Shown: one piece after another, positions 45,615 to 55,713 of the stretch | Layout: each line of letters begins with the position of its first letter | Position numbering within the stretch: position 1 is the first letter of the stretch | Assembly: GCA_947646735.1 (NCBI GenBank) | Contig: CANTFK010000842.1 | Span: 467,382-531,381 of the forward strand | Source of the DNA: Peronospora farinosa | Lineage: Eukaryota; Oomycota; Peronosporomycetes; Peronosporales; Peronosporaceae | Length of the DNA stretch: 64,000 nt | Direction: 5' to 3' | Position numbers and translations under genes: made by a program | Notes under the pieces: model-generated | Told to the model about the DNA's origin: nothing | Database searches by the model: none | The model's input: only the letters and a program-made list of their open reading frames with translations

Positions 45615-45835
45615 TTCAGCTCTCTCTAGTGGACGACGCTAAAGATTAAATGACTTACTCTGAAGTGAAGAGCTTTGAACTTTCTCAGAACTCTTGATTA
45701 AAACGAGTGCGACCCTTACCGCGGATACAAATTTATTAAAGTCACGGACGCAAAAATCATATGACACATGCAGAAATTGAAGGAATGTGGGTTGAAGCTG
45801 CGGGAGAGACGCGGATTTGTGGAAAAGTGGTACAC

Positions 45836-46242
45836 TCATACATATGGATTTATATATGAATAGTCACCGAGTTTGTCTCTTATACTAGTGGCTATTGGGT
45901 TGACACGAATGACGTCAATATCTGAAAGATCGATCTTCATCCCACCTGCAGCTCTGGCGCGATACAACTTGGAAAAGAGAAAGAGCTCGGATCTCTCTTT
46001 CTTGACTGCAGTGTCACAGCGATAGCAAGCTTTTCTGGAAAGGTGCCCCGCCAAATTAGCAAGACCTTGACGGGCGGGTTCGTGAGTACCATATCAGTCT
46101 TCATCGACGTCTTCTTGTCCGACGCGGCAGCTGAAGCTGAAGTGTGTTGACGTGCTTTGTCGAACGGTAACGTTGGCGAAATAGCACGAATGAAAAACGA
46201 ATTCCTGGAATCAGATACGTTTACGACGACGTAGGTAAGCAA
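45836..46242 (-). CDS. Possible small hypothetical gene, frame unclear
   Basis: Two overlapping minus-strand frames cover this stretch (46242-45937 and 46054-45836). The second ends with an orderly-looking GGMKIDLSDIDVIRVNPI segment. They may be two exons of one gene or a frameshifted remnant; no domain is recognised. The remaining sequence up to the TYW1 start (46243-46943) shows no gene. Confidence 0.2.
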
Positions 46243-46943
46243 GCGACTAGCATAAAGAGACGTCTAATATCAACACTCCACCACGACGGTGGTAACTGTC
46301 CATTCATATAATTGCGTTTGTCACACTGCTGAACGCAGACTGAAATCTAGGCCGAGGCTAATCTTTTATATTGGTGGCGTCGCGCAATGTTTAATCGAAA
46401 AGATGCTGATGTATCGTTCCCGAAGAAGTATACATCAGCACCTCACTAGTCATCTTATTGCTTGTATAGGCATCATGCCGATCTTCTAGCAATTCTACAT
46501 AGGTGCATCTACCTGTGCCTAGTCGTCGCCTGCGAGCCAACACGGTCAAATTTCGCACCACAACCTTATCTATTACCTCCATATAACTAATGACGCGAAA
46601 ATGCTGCCACCGTGTTGCAATATTACAAGCGGTCAAGCTGCCTGAGAACCACCATGCCGCAAGCAAGCATCATTCTCAGCCCTAAAGTTACCGTGTCATT
46701 GTTCATAAAACAGTCGGTAGAGCGACTATCGAATCCAACAACCTATGGACCATTTGGTCCTGGCCAATCACAATATAATTGATTGTGTGTAAAGAGCACA
46801 CATAGTAGTAATACGAGTACTATTTTAACAAAATAGTACAATGTCATTAAAGCTAAAATAAACTATTGAAGTGTATTCATTAAAACCGGTACATTTATAC
46901 GAAAGCTGGTGGTGAGCAGCCACAAGACCATTTGATTGACCAA

Positions 46944-49082
46944 ATGATGTCGCCTTCTACCAGTACAGGCGTGAGCCTGCTGCTCGTAGCGGTCAGCGTC
47001 CTGTTCTACCTGTCAACACGTAATCGCACACTGCCTGATTATGCGCCTGCGACGTTGCATAAGGTAAAGAAAAGTCATCACAAGCAGCAGAAGAACGACA
47101 AGTTGAGCGAACCCAAGCCCATGACTGTTCGCATCCTGTACGGCACGCAGACTGGTACTTCCAAGAAGATGGCGGAAAAGCTGGAGAAGACGCTGTTTGC
47201 ACTGAATATTGCCGGCTTTCACTTTCAAACGAGTGTTGTGAGCATGAAGGACTACGATCAGGACAACTTGGAGCAGGAGGACATTGTAGTAGCCATTCTG
47301 TCCACTTGGACGCACGGCAAACCGCCAAAAGATGCGCAAATGTTCTGCAACTGGATCAAAGACATGACACAGGACTTTCGTGTGTCGAAAACTTGGCTTA
47401 TTGGTGTCCCACATGCTGTTTTTGGATTGGGCAATGCGGAGTACGATGAGGACTACGGTACAGCTGCCAAGAACTTAGACCGTGACTTGGCTGAGCTGGG
47501 TTCACCGTCACTTGTGGCGTTGGGTCTAGGCGACGACAATGTCGATCAGTTTAAGCAGTTTGATGTCTGGATGGACAACTTGGTTGCTGCTATGTGCGAG
47601 TACAGTTCGGAGAAAGTGGCTGCTGCATTAAACAAAAGTGGAAGCCCGGTGAAGGTTGGTAAAGCTGGAAAGAAAGAGTGGTTGTCACAGAACGAGTTCC
47701 GTCGTCAAAAGAGATCCGAGAAGGCGAAAGCTGCTGCAGCAAATGGCGAGAGCGTTGAACTGAATGAAGAGGATCTCATGAATGAAGAGTTCTTGGTGGA
47801 TGAGTTCTCAGATGACGAAGAGCAGAACCAACAGAACACTAATGATGACAGTGGTATGGTGGATGTGGAAGACATTGGAAAGTCCATGAAGGAGTCCGAA
47901 GCGGCAAGCAAGTCACGTGAGATGGTCACCCCGATGCAGCGCAAGGCTTTGACGAAAGAAGGTTACAAGATTATTGGTACACACAGTGCTGTGAAGCTCT
48001 GCCGTTGGACGAAACACCAACTGCGTGGGCGTGGTGGTTGCTATAAGCACGCATTTTATGGAATTACGAGCTACCAATGTATGGAAACTACCCCTAGTCT
48101 GGCATGTGCCAACAAATGCGTCTTTTGTTGGCGTCACCATAAGAACCCGGTTGGTCGTGTGTGGCGCTGGAAGACGGATGATGCCGAGACACTTGTCAAA
48201 GGCTCTATTGAGCGTCACCAAGGCATGATCAAGGAATTGAAGGGTCTTCCTGGGTTGATTCCTGCACGATGGGAGGAAGCTTTTACGGTGCGTCACTGCG
48301 CGTTATCACTTGTAGGTGAAGCTATTATGTATCCGCAGATCAACGAGTTCTGCAAACAGCTCCATGACCGTCACATTTCGTCATTCTTAGTTACGAACGC
48401 TCAGTTCCCCGACAAGATTGCTGCACTCGACCCGATCACGCAACTTTATGTCAGTGTTGATGCCGGCACGAAGGAGTCACTGCGTGCTGTTGATCGCCCA
48501 CTGTTCAAGGACTTCTGGGAGCGGTTCCTGGCCTGTCTGGAAGAGCTCAAGCACAAGGGCCAACGCACGGTGTACCGTTTGACGTTAGTCAAGTCGTACA
48601 ATATGGAAGAGCTTGACAACTACGCGGAGCTCATCAACATTGGTCAGCCTGACTTCATTGAGGTGAAGGCCGTAACATACTGTGGAAAGTCAGATGGCTC
48701 TGACTTGACCATGAAGAACGTTCCGTGGCATGAGGAAGTGCGCGGGTTCTGCTCGGCTCTATGTGACCGTGTGAGTGGAGATTACGCTCTGGCATCGGAG
48801 CATGCGCACTCGAACTGTGTGTTGATCGCAAAGAAGAAATTCTGTCGCGATGGGGTGTGGCACACTTGGATTGACTATACGCGTTTCCACGAGCTCGTTG
48901 CCAAGTTCTATAAAGATGGCGCGCTGTTTACAGCCGACGATTATACTGCTCCCACGCCGCATTGGGCACTGTACGACTCGAAGGAGCAGGGTTTTGATCC
49001 CGTTGAAACTCGGTTTCGTCGTACGAAGGACGGAAAGGTTACCGAATTCGCCTACCAGTCTACTGAGTCGGGATGTGGTTAA
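46944..49082 (+). CDS. TYW1: tRNA 4-demethylwyosine synthase TYW1
   Basis: An Fe-S radical-SAM enzyme making the tricyclic base of wybutosine at position 37 of tRN-Phe. Intronless, 712 aa from ATG 46944. A membrane-spanning N-terminus (SLLLVAVSVLFYLS) precedes a flavodoxin domain (RILYGTQTGTSKKMAEKLE) that supplies electrons. After an acidic linker (DEFSDDEEQNQQ) comes the radical-SAM domain with the CANKCVFC cluster motif (Cx3Cx2C), WRWKTDDAE and the wyosine-specific C-terminal part (PWHEEVRGFC..SEHAHSNCVLIA). The flavodoxin plus radical-SAM fusion is the eukaryotic form. The in-frame TTG at 46932 is not needed. Confidence 0.96.
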   Translation: MMSPSTSTGVSLLLVAVSVLFYLSTRNRTLPDYAPATLHKVKKSHHKQQKNDKLSEPKPMTVRILYGTQTGTSKKMAEKLEKTLFALNIAGFHFQTSVVSMKDYDQDNLEQEDIVVAILSTWTHGKPPKDAQMFCNWIKDMTQDFRVSKTWLIGVPHAVFGLGNAEYDEDYGTAAKNLDRDLAELGSPSLVALGLGDDNVDQFKQFDVWMDNLVAAMCEYSSEKVAAALNKSGSPVKVGKAGKKEWLSQNEFRRQKRSEKAKAAAANGESVELNEEDLMNEEFLVDEFSDDEEQNQQNTNDDSGMVDVEDIGKSMKESEAASKSREMVTPMQRKALTKEGYKIIGTHSAVKLCRWTKHQLRGRGGCYKHAFYGITSYQCMETTPSLACANKCVFCWRHHKNPVGRVWRWKTDDAETLVKGSIERHQGMIKELKGLPGLIPARWEEAFTVRHCALSLVGEAIMYPQINEFCKQLHDRHISSFLVTNAQFPDKIAALDPITQLYVSVDAGTKESLRAVDRPLFKDFWERFLACLEELKHKGQRTVYRLTLVKSYNMEELDNYAELINIGQPDFIEVKAVTYCGKSDGSDLTMKNVPWHEEVRGFCSALCDRVSGDYALASEHAHSNCVLIAKKKFCRDGVWHTWIDYTRFHELVAKFYKDGALFTADDYTAPTPHWALYDSKEQGFDPVETRFRRTKDGKVTEFAYQSTESGCG

Positions 49083-50186
49083 GCTTTTGCTGGCGATAGA
49101 ACTGAATGATCCATCTTTCGCGTTGCTCAATTGTTGTTTATTGTTGATGCAGTATCGTTCTGTTACGACTATAAAGAGGGACGCAAAGATGAAGTAGCAT
49201 CAAGTACTCCGTTTTCCGGGGTTGCAGATAGAAATGTAGACAAAATGTGTCTGAGCGCAATGTTTTCGCACCTGGTCGAACTTGCGGCACCGCACTCCAC
49301 ACAAGTTGAGGGCTAAGCACGGGCAAATACATGATATCGTACGTAGTATTGGCGAATACCACCTTCTGTCTGTAAAATCTTGTCGGTCTCGTCATTTGCA
49401 ATTTCACGAGCTCAACTCAAACTCAATGTATCATTGCATTCCAAATCTCGCCCACGGAAAACTTGTGGGTAAATGAGCATAGAGTACAGTATTATAGATT
49501 GAAAGCCTACCTCGGACACATTGCCAAGTAGTGATTATGTCAATGATGGCTGTCAAGGTCTGCAGTCTTGCTAGATTCCATTAGTGAACAAGGTTTCTTG
49601 ACCACTCTTGGTCCATTTCAGAGTACCCGCCCTTTAAGGGTGTAGACAAACTGCTTCTCGTTGTTTAAGCATTTGTTGCGGTAACTCCTTGCATTTTAAG
49701 AATACACGGCATGAGAATATGTTCGTGTCTTACACTGTGACAGAATCTCTGATGTTAGGATCATCGGATCTGGATGCGCTTCAAAACATCTGTCTCGTCT
49801 TCTGATCCAATTGTCGGTCAAAAAACACACGCTGTTGTGTCGACAGTAACGTTCTGTACAAGTTTGGTGGTGTTGTCTTTAAGGGAGTACGGACCTGTTT
49901 AAAAAGCAGACCCGATTGTGCAATTCATACCGTTCCAAGAACAAAATGTTATCTTCTTCATCAATTTTTGCAAAAATTAAATGGCCCTGGCCACTCGACG
50001 CCTTACCAAATTGGCCTCACAGTTAGCATCTACGTCTGGAAAAGAGAACTCGCTCAGCTTTTAAAGTATTCATGATTAGTCGCAAACTTACATACTTTCG
50101 ATCGAAATCGTGATAAGAAACCATAGTTATTGTGCTTTAAACATTCTACTACGGTAGAACAGCAAATCTCACAAATAAGTAAACGG
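49083..50186. other. Intergenic region downstream of TYW1
   Basis: About 1.1 kb with no supported gene or recognised repeat; moderately AT-rich. It contains the upstream region of the short secretory ORF at 50187. Confidence 0.35.
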
Positions 50187-50311
50187 ATGCGGCTAGCGAA
50201 ATGTATAGTAGTATCCTACATCTCTCTCTTGCTCTTGCTGATGGAATCTGGTGCTGCCACCCGGAGAGCGGGTCAATGTAAATCGGACGATCAACTCAAT
50301 GAATCGAGCAC
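50187..50311 (+). pseudogene. 5' part of a short secreted-protein ORF, split by Copia-2
   Basis: From ATG 50187 the frame encodes a clear signal peptide (MRLAKCIVVSYISLLLLLME, cleavage likely after SGA) and about 20 further residues before the Copia-2 insertion at the AGCAC target. This looks like the start of a small secreted oomycete protein; no RxLR or EER motif is present in the remaining part. Beyond the right target copy the same frame meets a stop after a few codons, while another frame is open to 55863. The gene was therefore already frame-disrupted, or spliced, before or after insertion. Function unknown. Confidence 0.5.
50307..50311 (+). repeat. Copia-2 target-site duplication, left copy (AGCAC)
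   Basis: AGCAC directly precedes the LTR start TGTTGG and is repeated exactly at 55709-55713 after the right LTR. Five bases is the standard Copia duplication length. Confidence 0.95.
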
Positions 50312-50564
50312 TGTTGGAATAAGTTGAAGAACAGTGGAAGTTGCTGGCAGTTGGCAGTGGATGGCAAGGCATGTGAATGGCAGTTGGTGTGCTTCATGGT
50401 TGAAGGTATGAGAGGGGATTCGTGCTGACGCAGAGTCCCAGGTTGTACTTGCCAACTGGCATAGGCCACGAAGAGATGTATGTTAGGACAGTAGGGCTTG
50501 TGTTGTATGGTAAAAATGAACGACAGTTCCGAAATTGCATCGTGTGACTCAAGTGCATATTACA
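50312..50564 (+). repeat. Copia-2 5' LTR
   Basis: 253 bp, TGTTGGAATAAG...GCATATTACA, short inverted ends TGT..ACA. It is rich in GGCAGTTGGCAGTGG-type repeats in the first 100 bases. Confidence 0.97.
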
Positions 50565-50566
50565 AG

Positions 50567-50581
50567 GGTTATGAGCCCAAC
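50567..50581 (+). promoter_or_regulatory. Copia-2 primer-binding site overlapping the gag ATG
   Basis: Two bases after the LTR the sequence reads GGTTATGAGCCCAAC, the same core as in Copia-1, complementary to the anticodon region of initiator tRNA-Met. The ATG at 50571-50573 inside it is the first ATG of the Gag-Pol frame. Confidence 0.75.
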
Positions 50582-53500
50582 TATGGTTCCTCAGGATAGC
50601 GGACAAGGTGTGAAGATGTATTCAAAGGATGGCATGCCACGTAACTTTAAAGGTCAGTACTGGCATACCTACAAGGAAATGGCGATGATGGCGCTACAAG
50701 ACATCGACCAAGAACTTTGGGATGTTGCATGCGGTCATATCGGCCGGAAGTATCTCTTAACTGATGAAGGCAAGGCCAAGCTACAAAAGCTTGAAAGAAG
50801 ACTTCGACGAGAGATTATGATGTCACTTTCGCCAGAGCTGGCGGAACTCTATAGGACGGAAAAGACAGGAAGTGCACTGTTTGCAACACTTTGCAAGCGG
50901 TTTGAAAAACGAGCAAATACAGTTGCGACTTTTCACGCTGTGCAACGTCTTGAAGAAGAGCTTCGCCGAATGCGATATAATACTGACATTGATATCGAGG
51001 ATCATTTGCGTCAGATGAAAAACAAGGAGCTTGAACTGGCGGATTATGGAAGCAAGCTCTCGTTTACGACAATGATGATGTATACGCTACAGAGTCTACC
51101 CAGCACGATACCAGAATTTGGACTGATCCAAACGCAGAACTGGTGTGGAAATTCACCAGCTAAAGATATGGACGAGTTGGAGGAGCAGATTCGTGCAGCA
51201 AGCTCAAGGTATCAAATTCGAAAGTCAACTAAGGGATTTTCACATGGAGGGTATCTACAAGGAGAATATGCAGGGTCAAGAAAAGTGGACAAAGCGAGAA
51301 AGAATACGATTGGACGGGGAGAGAGGAAGGACACCAGGTCTTGTTACAACTGCGGCAAGACAGGACATTTCAAACGTGATTGTAAAGAAGCAGTACGAGA
51401 ATCACAAAAGCCACGCGTATGTTTTGCGACACAACCGCAGAAGAAGGCGCAGGCGGTGAAAAATTCGCGAGGTCAAGATAAACAAAATACATGCGAGGTA
51501 GATGTATTGAGGTTGAAGACGAAAAAATTGTCGGATCCTTCAATACCAGCTATCTCGAATTCGCAGCGAATGACCATGCGAGGAAGTGGTGCTGCAAAAC
51601 AAAAGTTGAAGGGGTTGTCAAAACGAATTAATCACTGGTGTTTCAACACAGGTGCAAACGTTCACGTGTCAGCAAATCGAGAAGATTTTGTTGAGTACAC
51701 TCCAGTTTCATCTAAGTCGGAGGTTAGCCTCTCCGGTATATCAACAGCCCTTCATGCACAAGTGACTGGAATGGGTACCATTAAAATGGTTACAAAAGTT
51801 GATGGGATAGAGAAATGTTTTCTCCTGGACCACGTGTTGCATGTTCCAGATGCGGAACACGGACTTTTCTCTCCAGGAAGGGCAGTCGAACAGGGATTCG
51901 AAGTTGACATGGCTACTTCAAGCACGGATTTTATGGTCTACTATCGTGACCAACCGCTTATTCGAGCCGAACATCATGATGGAACGTGGGGATTCTCATC
52001 ATATCGAGTGCTGAACTCGATGCTCCCTCTGAATCCACGGAAAGTGGAACCGCATCACTCAGATCATGCGGAAAATTCAGTCGTTGATTCTTTTGTTGTT
52101 GGAACGTTACCTCAGGCAGAAGCAAAGTATTCAGCGGCAGATGGACTGGCTACTTTGAAACTTTGGCATCAGCGTCTTGGACACACTTGTGAACAGTATT
52201 TGAAGACAATGGTTGATCAAGGCTTTGTCCATGGTATGATTCTGACGAGGCGGAAATCGTCTCCGTGTGACGCATGTCATGTTGGTAAACAGCGTCGCCA
52301 ACGTCGAAACAAGAAGAAAGAGAACGATATCACAGGTCTCAATCAAGTTGTGTATGCTGATCTTCTTTTTCCATCGAGAAATAATGGCACCAAGTATACG
52401 GCAATTCTCGTTATCATGGACGGTTATTCGCGATACTTGACAGCACATCTTCTGGCAAAGAAGGACGCAGAAACGTTGAATGAGTTGATGAAAAACTACG
52501 TCAATTGGGCCGAGCGGCAAGCTGGCCGAAGCATCAAGAAGATTGTGCATCGTAGTTGGCATATCATGGAAGGACATCGCACGTTACCGGTGAAGATTAT
52601 TCTGACGGACAAAGGTGGTGAGTTTGTAAACCACGATATCGATGCATGGTATAACGCACGAGGAATCCAGCATGTGCAGGTTGGACCAAAAAGTTCTCAC
52701 ATGAATCCCGTGGAGAGACAACACCAGTCGCTAAGTGACATGACGAAGGCGATGCTTCGAGACTCTGGTTTTTCACCCCAGTTATGGCCAGATGCTTTTG
52801 ACTATGCTGTGTACCTCAAAAATCGCGTTTACAACAAGGCGGCGAACTGCACACCGTACGAACGCATGTTTGGCGTCAAACCAGATCTTCATCATATTCG
52901 TGTGTTTGGGGCACTCGCGTATGTTCACGTGCCAAAGGGTCCAGATCGTCCACGACACAAGGACAATGCGACGATCGGATTTGTGCTGGGGCTCCGGGAC
53001 GACCAGGTGGGGTACAAAATCTATTTCCCCCACGAACATACTTGCAAGTGGGCTGCAGACGTAGCCATTGATGAGTCTATTGTCTACCGTGATCGCCATC
53101 AGTACACCACCACCTATGTGCCTCTCCTGGATCGAATTCGTTTTTCTCCCCACGACGGCGACACTCGCTCTGCCCCGGCGTCTGTTGCTAATGGTCCTTT
53201 CTCTCCAGTTTTTGCAGATAACGAGGCGACCGGTGTCGACGCATCCGTCACGGGCGATGCCACTTATGATATTCTTGGCACCGAGGCGGCGGATGGGGAT
53301 GGGATGGTCGACGGTGATGGGATAGTCGACGGTGACGACGGTGACTACGATGTTGATAGCATTGTCGACGGTGACTACGGTGGTTCTGCCCGAGACATCC
53401 GTCGTGATGACATGGATAGTGCGTATCACGACGATGATGCTGTTAGTGGTGACTCCAATACTGATGTTGATGGCGCTGCCGAAGATCAGGATTCTTTAGA

Positions 53501-55466
53501 TACCAGGAGTGATGATTTGGAATCTATTGCGACACCAAGTTATGTCAGTGTTTCAACGTTTGAAGCAGACGTTAGTGTCGAAGACACGTTGCAAGACTTG
53601 TCGAACATGAAATCGGGTGAGCAGATCGCTAGGGAGGAAAGTGAAACAAGAAAGAGGCAGCAGTATAGTGATGTACCATCAAACGGTGATGTCTCATCAA
53701 ATATGAATGATGATAATACAGCGATGTGTCGACGACGTGCAAGTCTGAGAGAGGCGGCGAAGCGACACAAGCCGAATAGGTACAAAGATTTTGTTGCTTT
53801 GACCACACACGCAAGAGTGCTGGACAAACTTGGCCAGTTTATTTGTGCGAGTGACGTCAGAATGCCACGGAGCACCAGAGACGCTGGACGGTCAAAGTAT
53901 GCAGATTTCTGGCACGAAGCTCAGCGTGAAGAAATGGATGCAATGCAGCTTAAGAATGTACTGGAAGAAATTCCTAGGGCTGACATACCACCAGAAGCCA
54001 AAGCGATTAAAACCATGTGGGTGTGGGCACTTAAAACGGATCAATACGGATATGTAATCCGTTTTAAGGCACGCTTGGTTGCTTTGGGAAATTGGCAGCG
54101 GCCTGGTATTGACTTTGGTGAGACTTTCTCTCCTGTAGCACGTATGTCAAGTTTCAGGATGACGCTTGCATTAGCGGCAGAACTGAATCTCAAGGTGTAC
54201 GGTGGTGATATTAACACCGCGTATTTAAATGCAACTTTAAAGATACCACAGTATGTGAAATCGATTGACGGATTTCCATGCAGACGTAAGGAACACATGT
54301 ATGTGGTGCGCAAGGCATTGTATGGCTTACGTCAAGCTGGACGTGAGTGGAATGATGAGTTACACAATTGGATGATGGAAAATGAGTATCAAAGATGCTT
54401 AACGGAACCGTGTCTATACTATCGTCAGGACACGGATGGAACGATAGTGCTGGTGCTGGTGTACGTTGACGACATTTTATGCGCAACAAACAACGAAGCA
54501 GTCAAGGTTGACTTATTTGGAAAGCTAGCATTGCAATATGGTATCAAAGATCAAGGTGAGCTCACGGAGTATCTTGGTGTCGAAGTGCAATCGAGTCAAG
54601 ATGCCATGAAGATAAGTCAAAGAAAGTACTCACGTGAGATTCTACAGAAGTTTCACTTTGAACAAGCACATGCAGTTGGAAACCCGCTTGAGACAAAGCA
54701 AAACCTAATGTGTGCAGAAGAAAAGGATGACATCGATAAGACGTTTGATTATCGTGGTGCGGTGGGAATGTTAATGTATTTGACAACATGTTCGCGACCC
54801 GACTTGGCATATGCAGTGGGTCAGCTTAGTCGATTTGTAGCCAATCCGACTAAACATCACGTTGGTTGTGTGAAACGTGTCCTTCGATATCTCGCTGGAA
54901 CACTTGATTATGGCATAGTGTACAAGCGTGCGCAATCGACTCAGCATCCAAAGATTGTAATTCAAGGTTACTGTGATAGTGACTGGGCTTCAGATGCTGC
55001 AAACCGAAAGAGTACTGGAGGTTTTGTTTTCTTGCTTGCAGGTGGTGCAATATCATGGTCGTCAAAGCGACAGCCGATCATAGCCTTGTCAACGGCCGAG
55101 GCTGAGTATGTGGCAGCATGCGAAGCTACAATGGAAGCGATTGGAGAGCGAAACATTGTAAGTGAAATATTACCAACTATTCCTGTTGAGATGCACATTG
55201 GAATTGACAGTCAGAGTGCATACGTGATGGCGACAAATCCAACTTATTCCCGTCGTACGAGACATATCGAGTTACGCTGGCACTTTGTTCGTGAGCAGGT
55301 CAAATTAAAGAAGGTGATTCTGGAAAAAGTTGCTGTAGGCGACAATCCTGCCGATTTATTTACGAAAGCACTCGATAAGAAGCGTCTTGCACGGTTGTCC
55401 AAGTTAATGGGCGTTCAGAAGGAAGATGTGCGAGATGGATATCTCGAGAGAGGCGTGTTGGAATAA
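50571..55466 (+). CDS. Copia-2 Gag-Pol polyprotein
   Basis: 1631 aa in one frame, from the ATG in the primer-binding site to a TAA that lies 11 bases inside the 3' LTR. Gag is about residues 1-245, with a CCHC knuckle (CYNCGKTGHFKRDC). The protease box reads CFNTGANVHVS, where the catalytic Asp expected in DTGA/DSGA is Asn (AAC 51645-51647, residue 359). Integrase has HQRLGH..CDACHVGK and the DDE core (VYADLLF, LTDKGGEF, NPVERQHQS). An acidic Asp/Gly/Val repeat linker (53285-53400) follows, then reverse transcriptase (FKARLVALG, YVDDILCA) and RNase H (YCDSDWASD, STAEAEY). The in-frame TTG codons further upstream lie in the LTR and are not the start. Everything but the protease residue looks functional. 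Confidence 0.95.
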   Translation: MSPTMVPQDSGQGVKMYSKDGMPRNFKGQYWHTYKEMAMMALQDIDQELWDVACGHIGRKYLLTDEGKAKLQKLERRLRREIMMSLSPELAELYRTEKTGSALFATLCKRFEKRANTVATFHAVQRLEEELRRMRYNTDIDIEDHLRQMKNKELELADYGSKLSFTTMMMYTLQSLPSTIPEFGLIQTQNWCGNSPAKDMDELEEQIRAASSRYQIRKSTKGFSHGGYLQGEYAGSRKVDKARKNTIGRGERKDTRSCYNCGKTGHFKRDCKEAVRESQKPRVCFATQPQKKAQAVKNSRGQDKQNTCEVDVLRLKTKKLSDPSIPAISNSQRMTMRGSGAAKQKLKGLSKRINHWCFNTGANVHVSANREDFVEYTPVSSKSEVSLSGISTALHAQVTGMGTIKMVTKVDGIEKCFLLDHVLHVPDAEHGLFSPGRAVEQGFEVDMATSSTDFMVYYRDQPLIRAEHHDGTWGFSSYRVLNSMLPLNPRKVEPHHSDHAENSVVDSFVVGTLPQAEAKYSAADGLATLKLWHQRLGHTCEQYLKTMVDQGFVHGMILTRRKSSPCDACHVGKQRRQRRNKKKENDITGLNQVVYADLLFPSRNNGTKYTAILVIMDGYSRYLTAHLLAKKDAETLNELMKNYVNWAERQAGRSIKKIVHRSWHIMEGHRTLPVKIILTDKGGEFVNHDIDAWYNARGIQHVQVGPKSSHMNPVERQHQSLSDMTKAMLRDSGFSPQLWPDAFDYAVYLKNRVYNKAANCTPYERMFGVKPDLHHIRVFGALAYVHVPKGPDRPRHKDNATIGFVLGLRDDQVGYKIYFPHEHTCKWAADVAIDESIVYRDRHQYTTTYVPLLDRIRFSPHDGDTRSAPASVANGPFSPVFADNEATGVDASVTGDATYDILGTEAADGDGMVDGDGIVDGDDGDYDVDSIVDGDYGGSARDIRRDDMDSAYHDDDAVSGDSNTDVDGAAEDQDSLDTRSDDLESIATPSYVSVSTFEADVSVEDTLQDLSNMKSGEQIAREESETRKRQQYSDVPSNGDVSSNMNDDNTAMCRRRASLREAAKRHKPNRYKDFVALTTHARVLDKLGQFICASDVRMPRSTRDAGRSKYADFWHEAQREEMDAMQLKNVLEEIPRADIPPEAKAIKTMWVWALKTDQYGYVIRFKARLVALGNWQRPGIDFGETFSPVARMSSFRMTLALAAELNLKVYGGDINTAYLNATLKIPQYVKSIDGFPCRRKEHMYVVRKALYGLRQAGREWNDELHNWMMENEYQRCLTEPCLYYRQDTDGTIVLVLVYVDDILCATNNEAVKVDLFGKLALQYGIKDQGELTEYLGVEVQSSQDAMKISQRKYSREILQKFHFEQAHAVGNPLETKQNLMCAEEKDDIDKTFDYRGAVGMLMYLTTCSRPDLAYAVGQLSRFVANPTKHHVGCVKRVLRYLAGTLDYGIVYKRAQSTQHPKIVIQGYCDSDWASDAANRKSTGGFVFLLAGGAISWSSKRQPIIALSTAEAEYVAACEATMEAIGERNIVSEILPTIPVEMHIGIDSQSAYVMATNPTYSRRTRHIELRWHFVREQVKLKKVILEKVAVGDNPADLFTKALDKKRLARLSKLMGVQKEDVRDGYLERGVLE

Positions 55467-55708
55467 GTTGAAGAACAGTGGAAGTTGCTGGCAGTTGGCA
55501 GTGGATGGCAAGGCATGTGAATGGCAGTTGGTGTGCTTCATGGTTGAAGGTATGAGAGGGGATTCGTGCTGACGCAGAGTCCCAGGTTGTACTTGCCAAC
55601 TGGCATAGGCCACGAAGAGATGTATGTTAGGACAGTAGGGCTTGTGTTGTATGGTAAAAATGAACGACAGTTCCGAAATTGCATCGTGTGACTCAAGTGC
55701 ATATTACA
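55456..55708 (+). repeat. Copia-2 3' LTR
   Basis: 253 bp, identical to the 5' LTR; preceded by a purine-rich GAGAGAGGCG and followed by AGCAC (55709-55713). Confidence 0.97.
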
Positions 55709-55713
55709 AGCAC

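Larger units (their letters stand above)
50312..55708 (+). mobile_element. Copia-2: intact young Ty1/Copia retrotransposon
   Basis: 5397 bp with two 253-bp LTRs that I find identical throughout, perfect AGCAC target duplications, one uninterrupted Gag-Pol frame from the primer-binding site into the 3' LTR, and all enzyme domains. It belongs to a different Copia family from Copia-1 (different LTR and protein). Identical LTRs mean very recent insertion or assembly-level collapse of repeats. Confidence 0.97.

Noticed and set aside
50535..50570. Longer N-terminus for Copia-2 Gag-Pol
   Set aside because: The upstream frame starts at TTG inside the LTR; the first ATG is in the primer-binding site.
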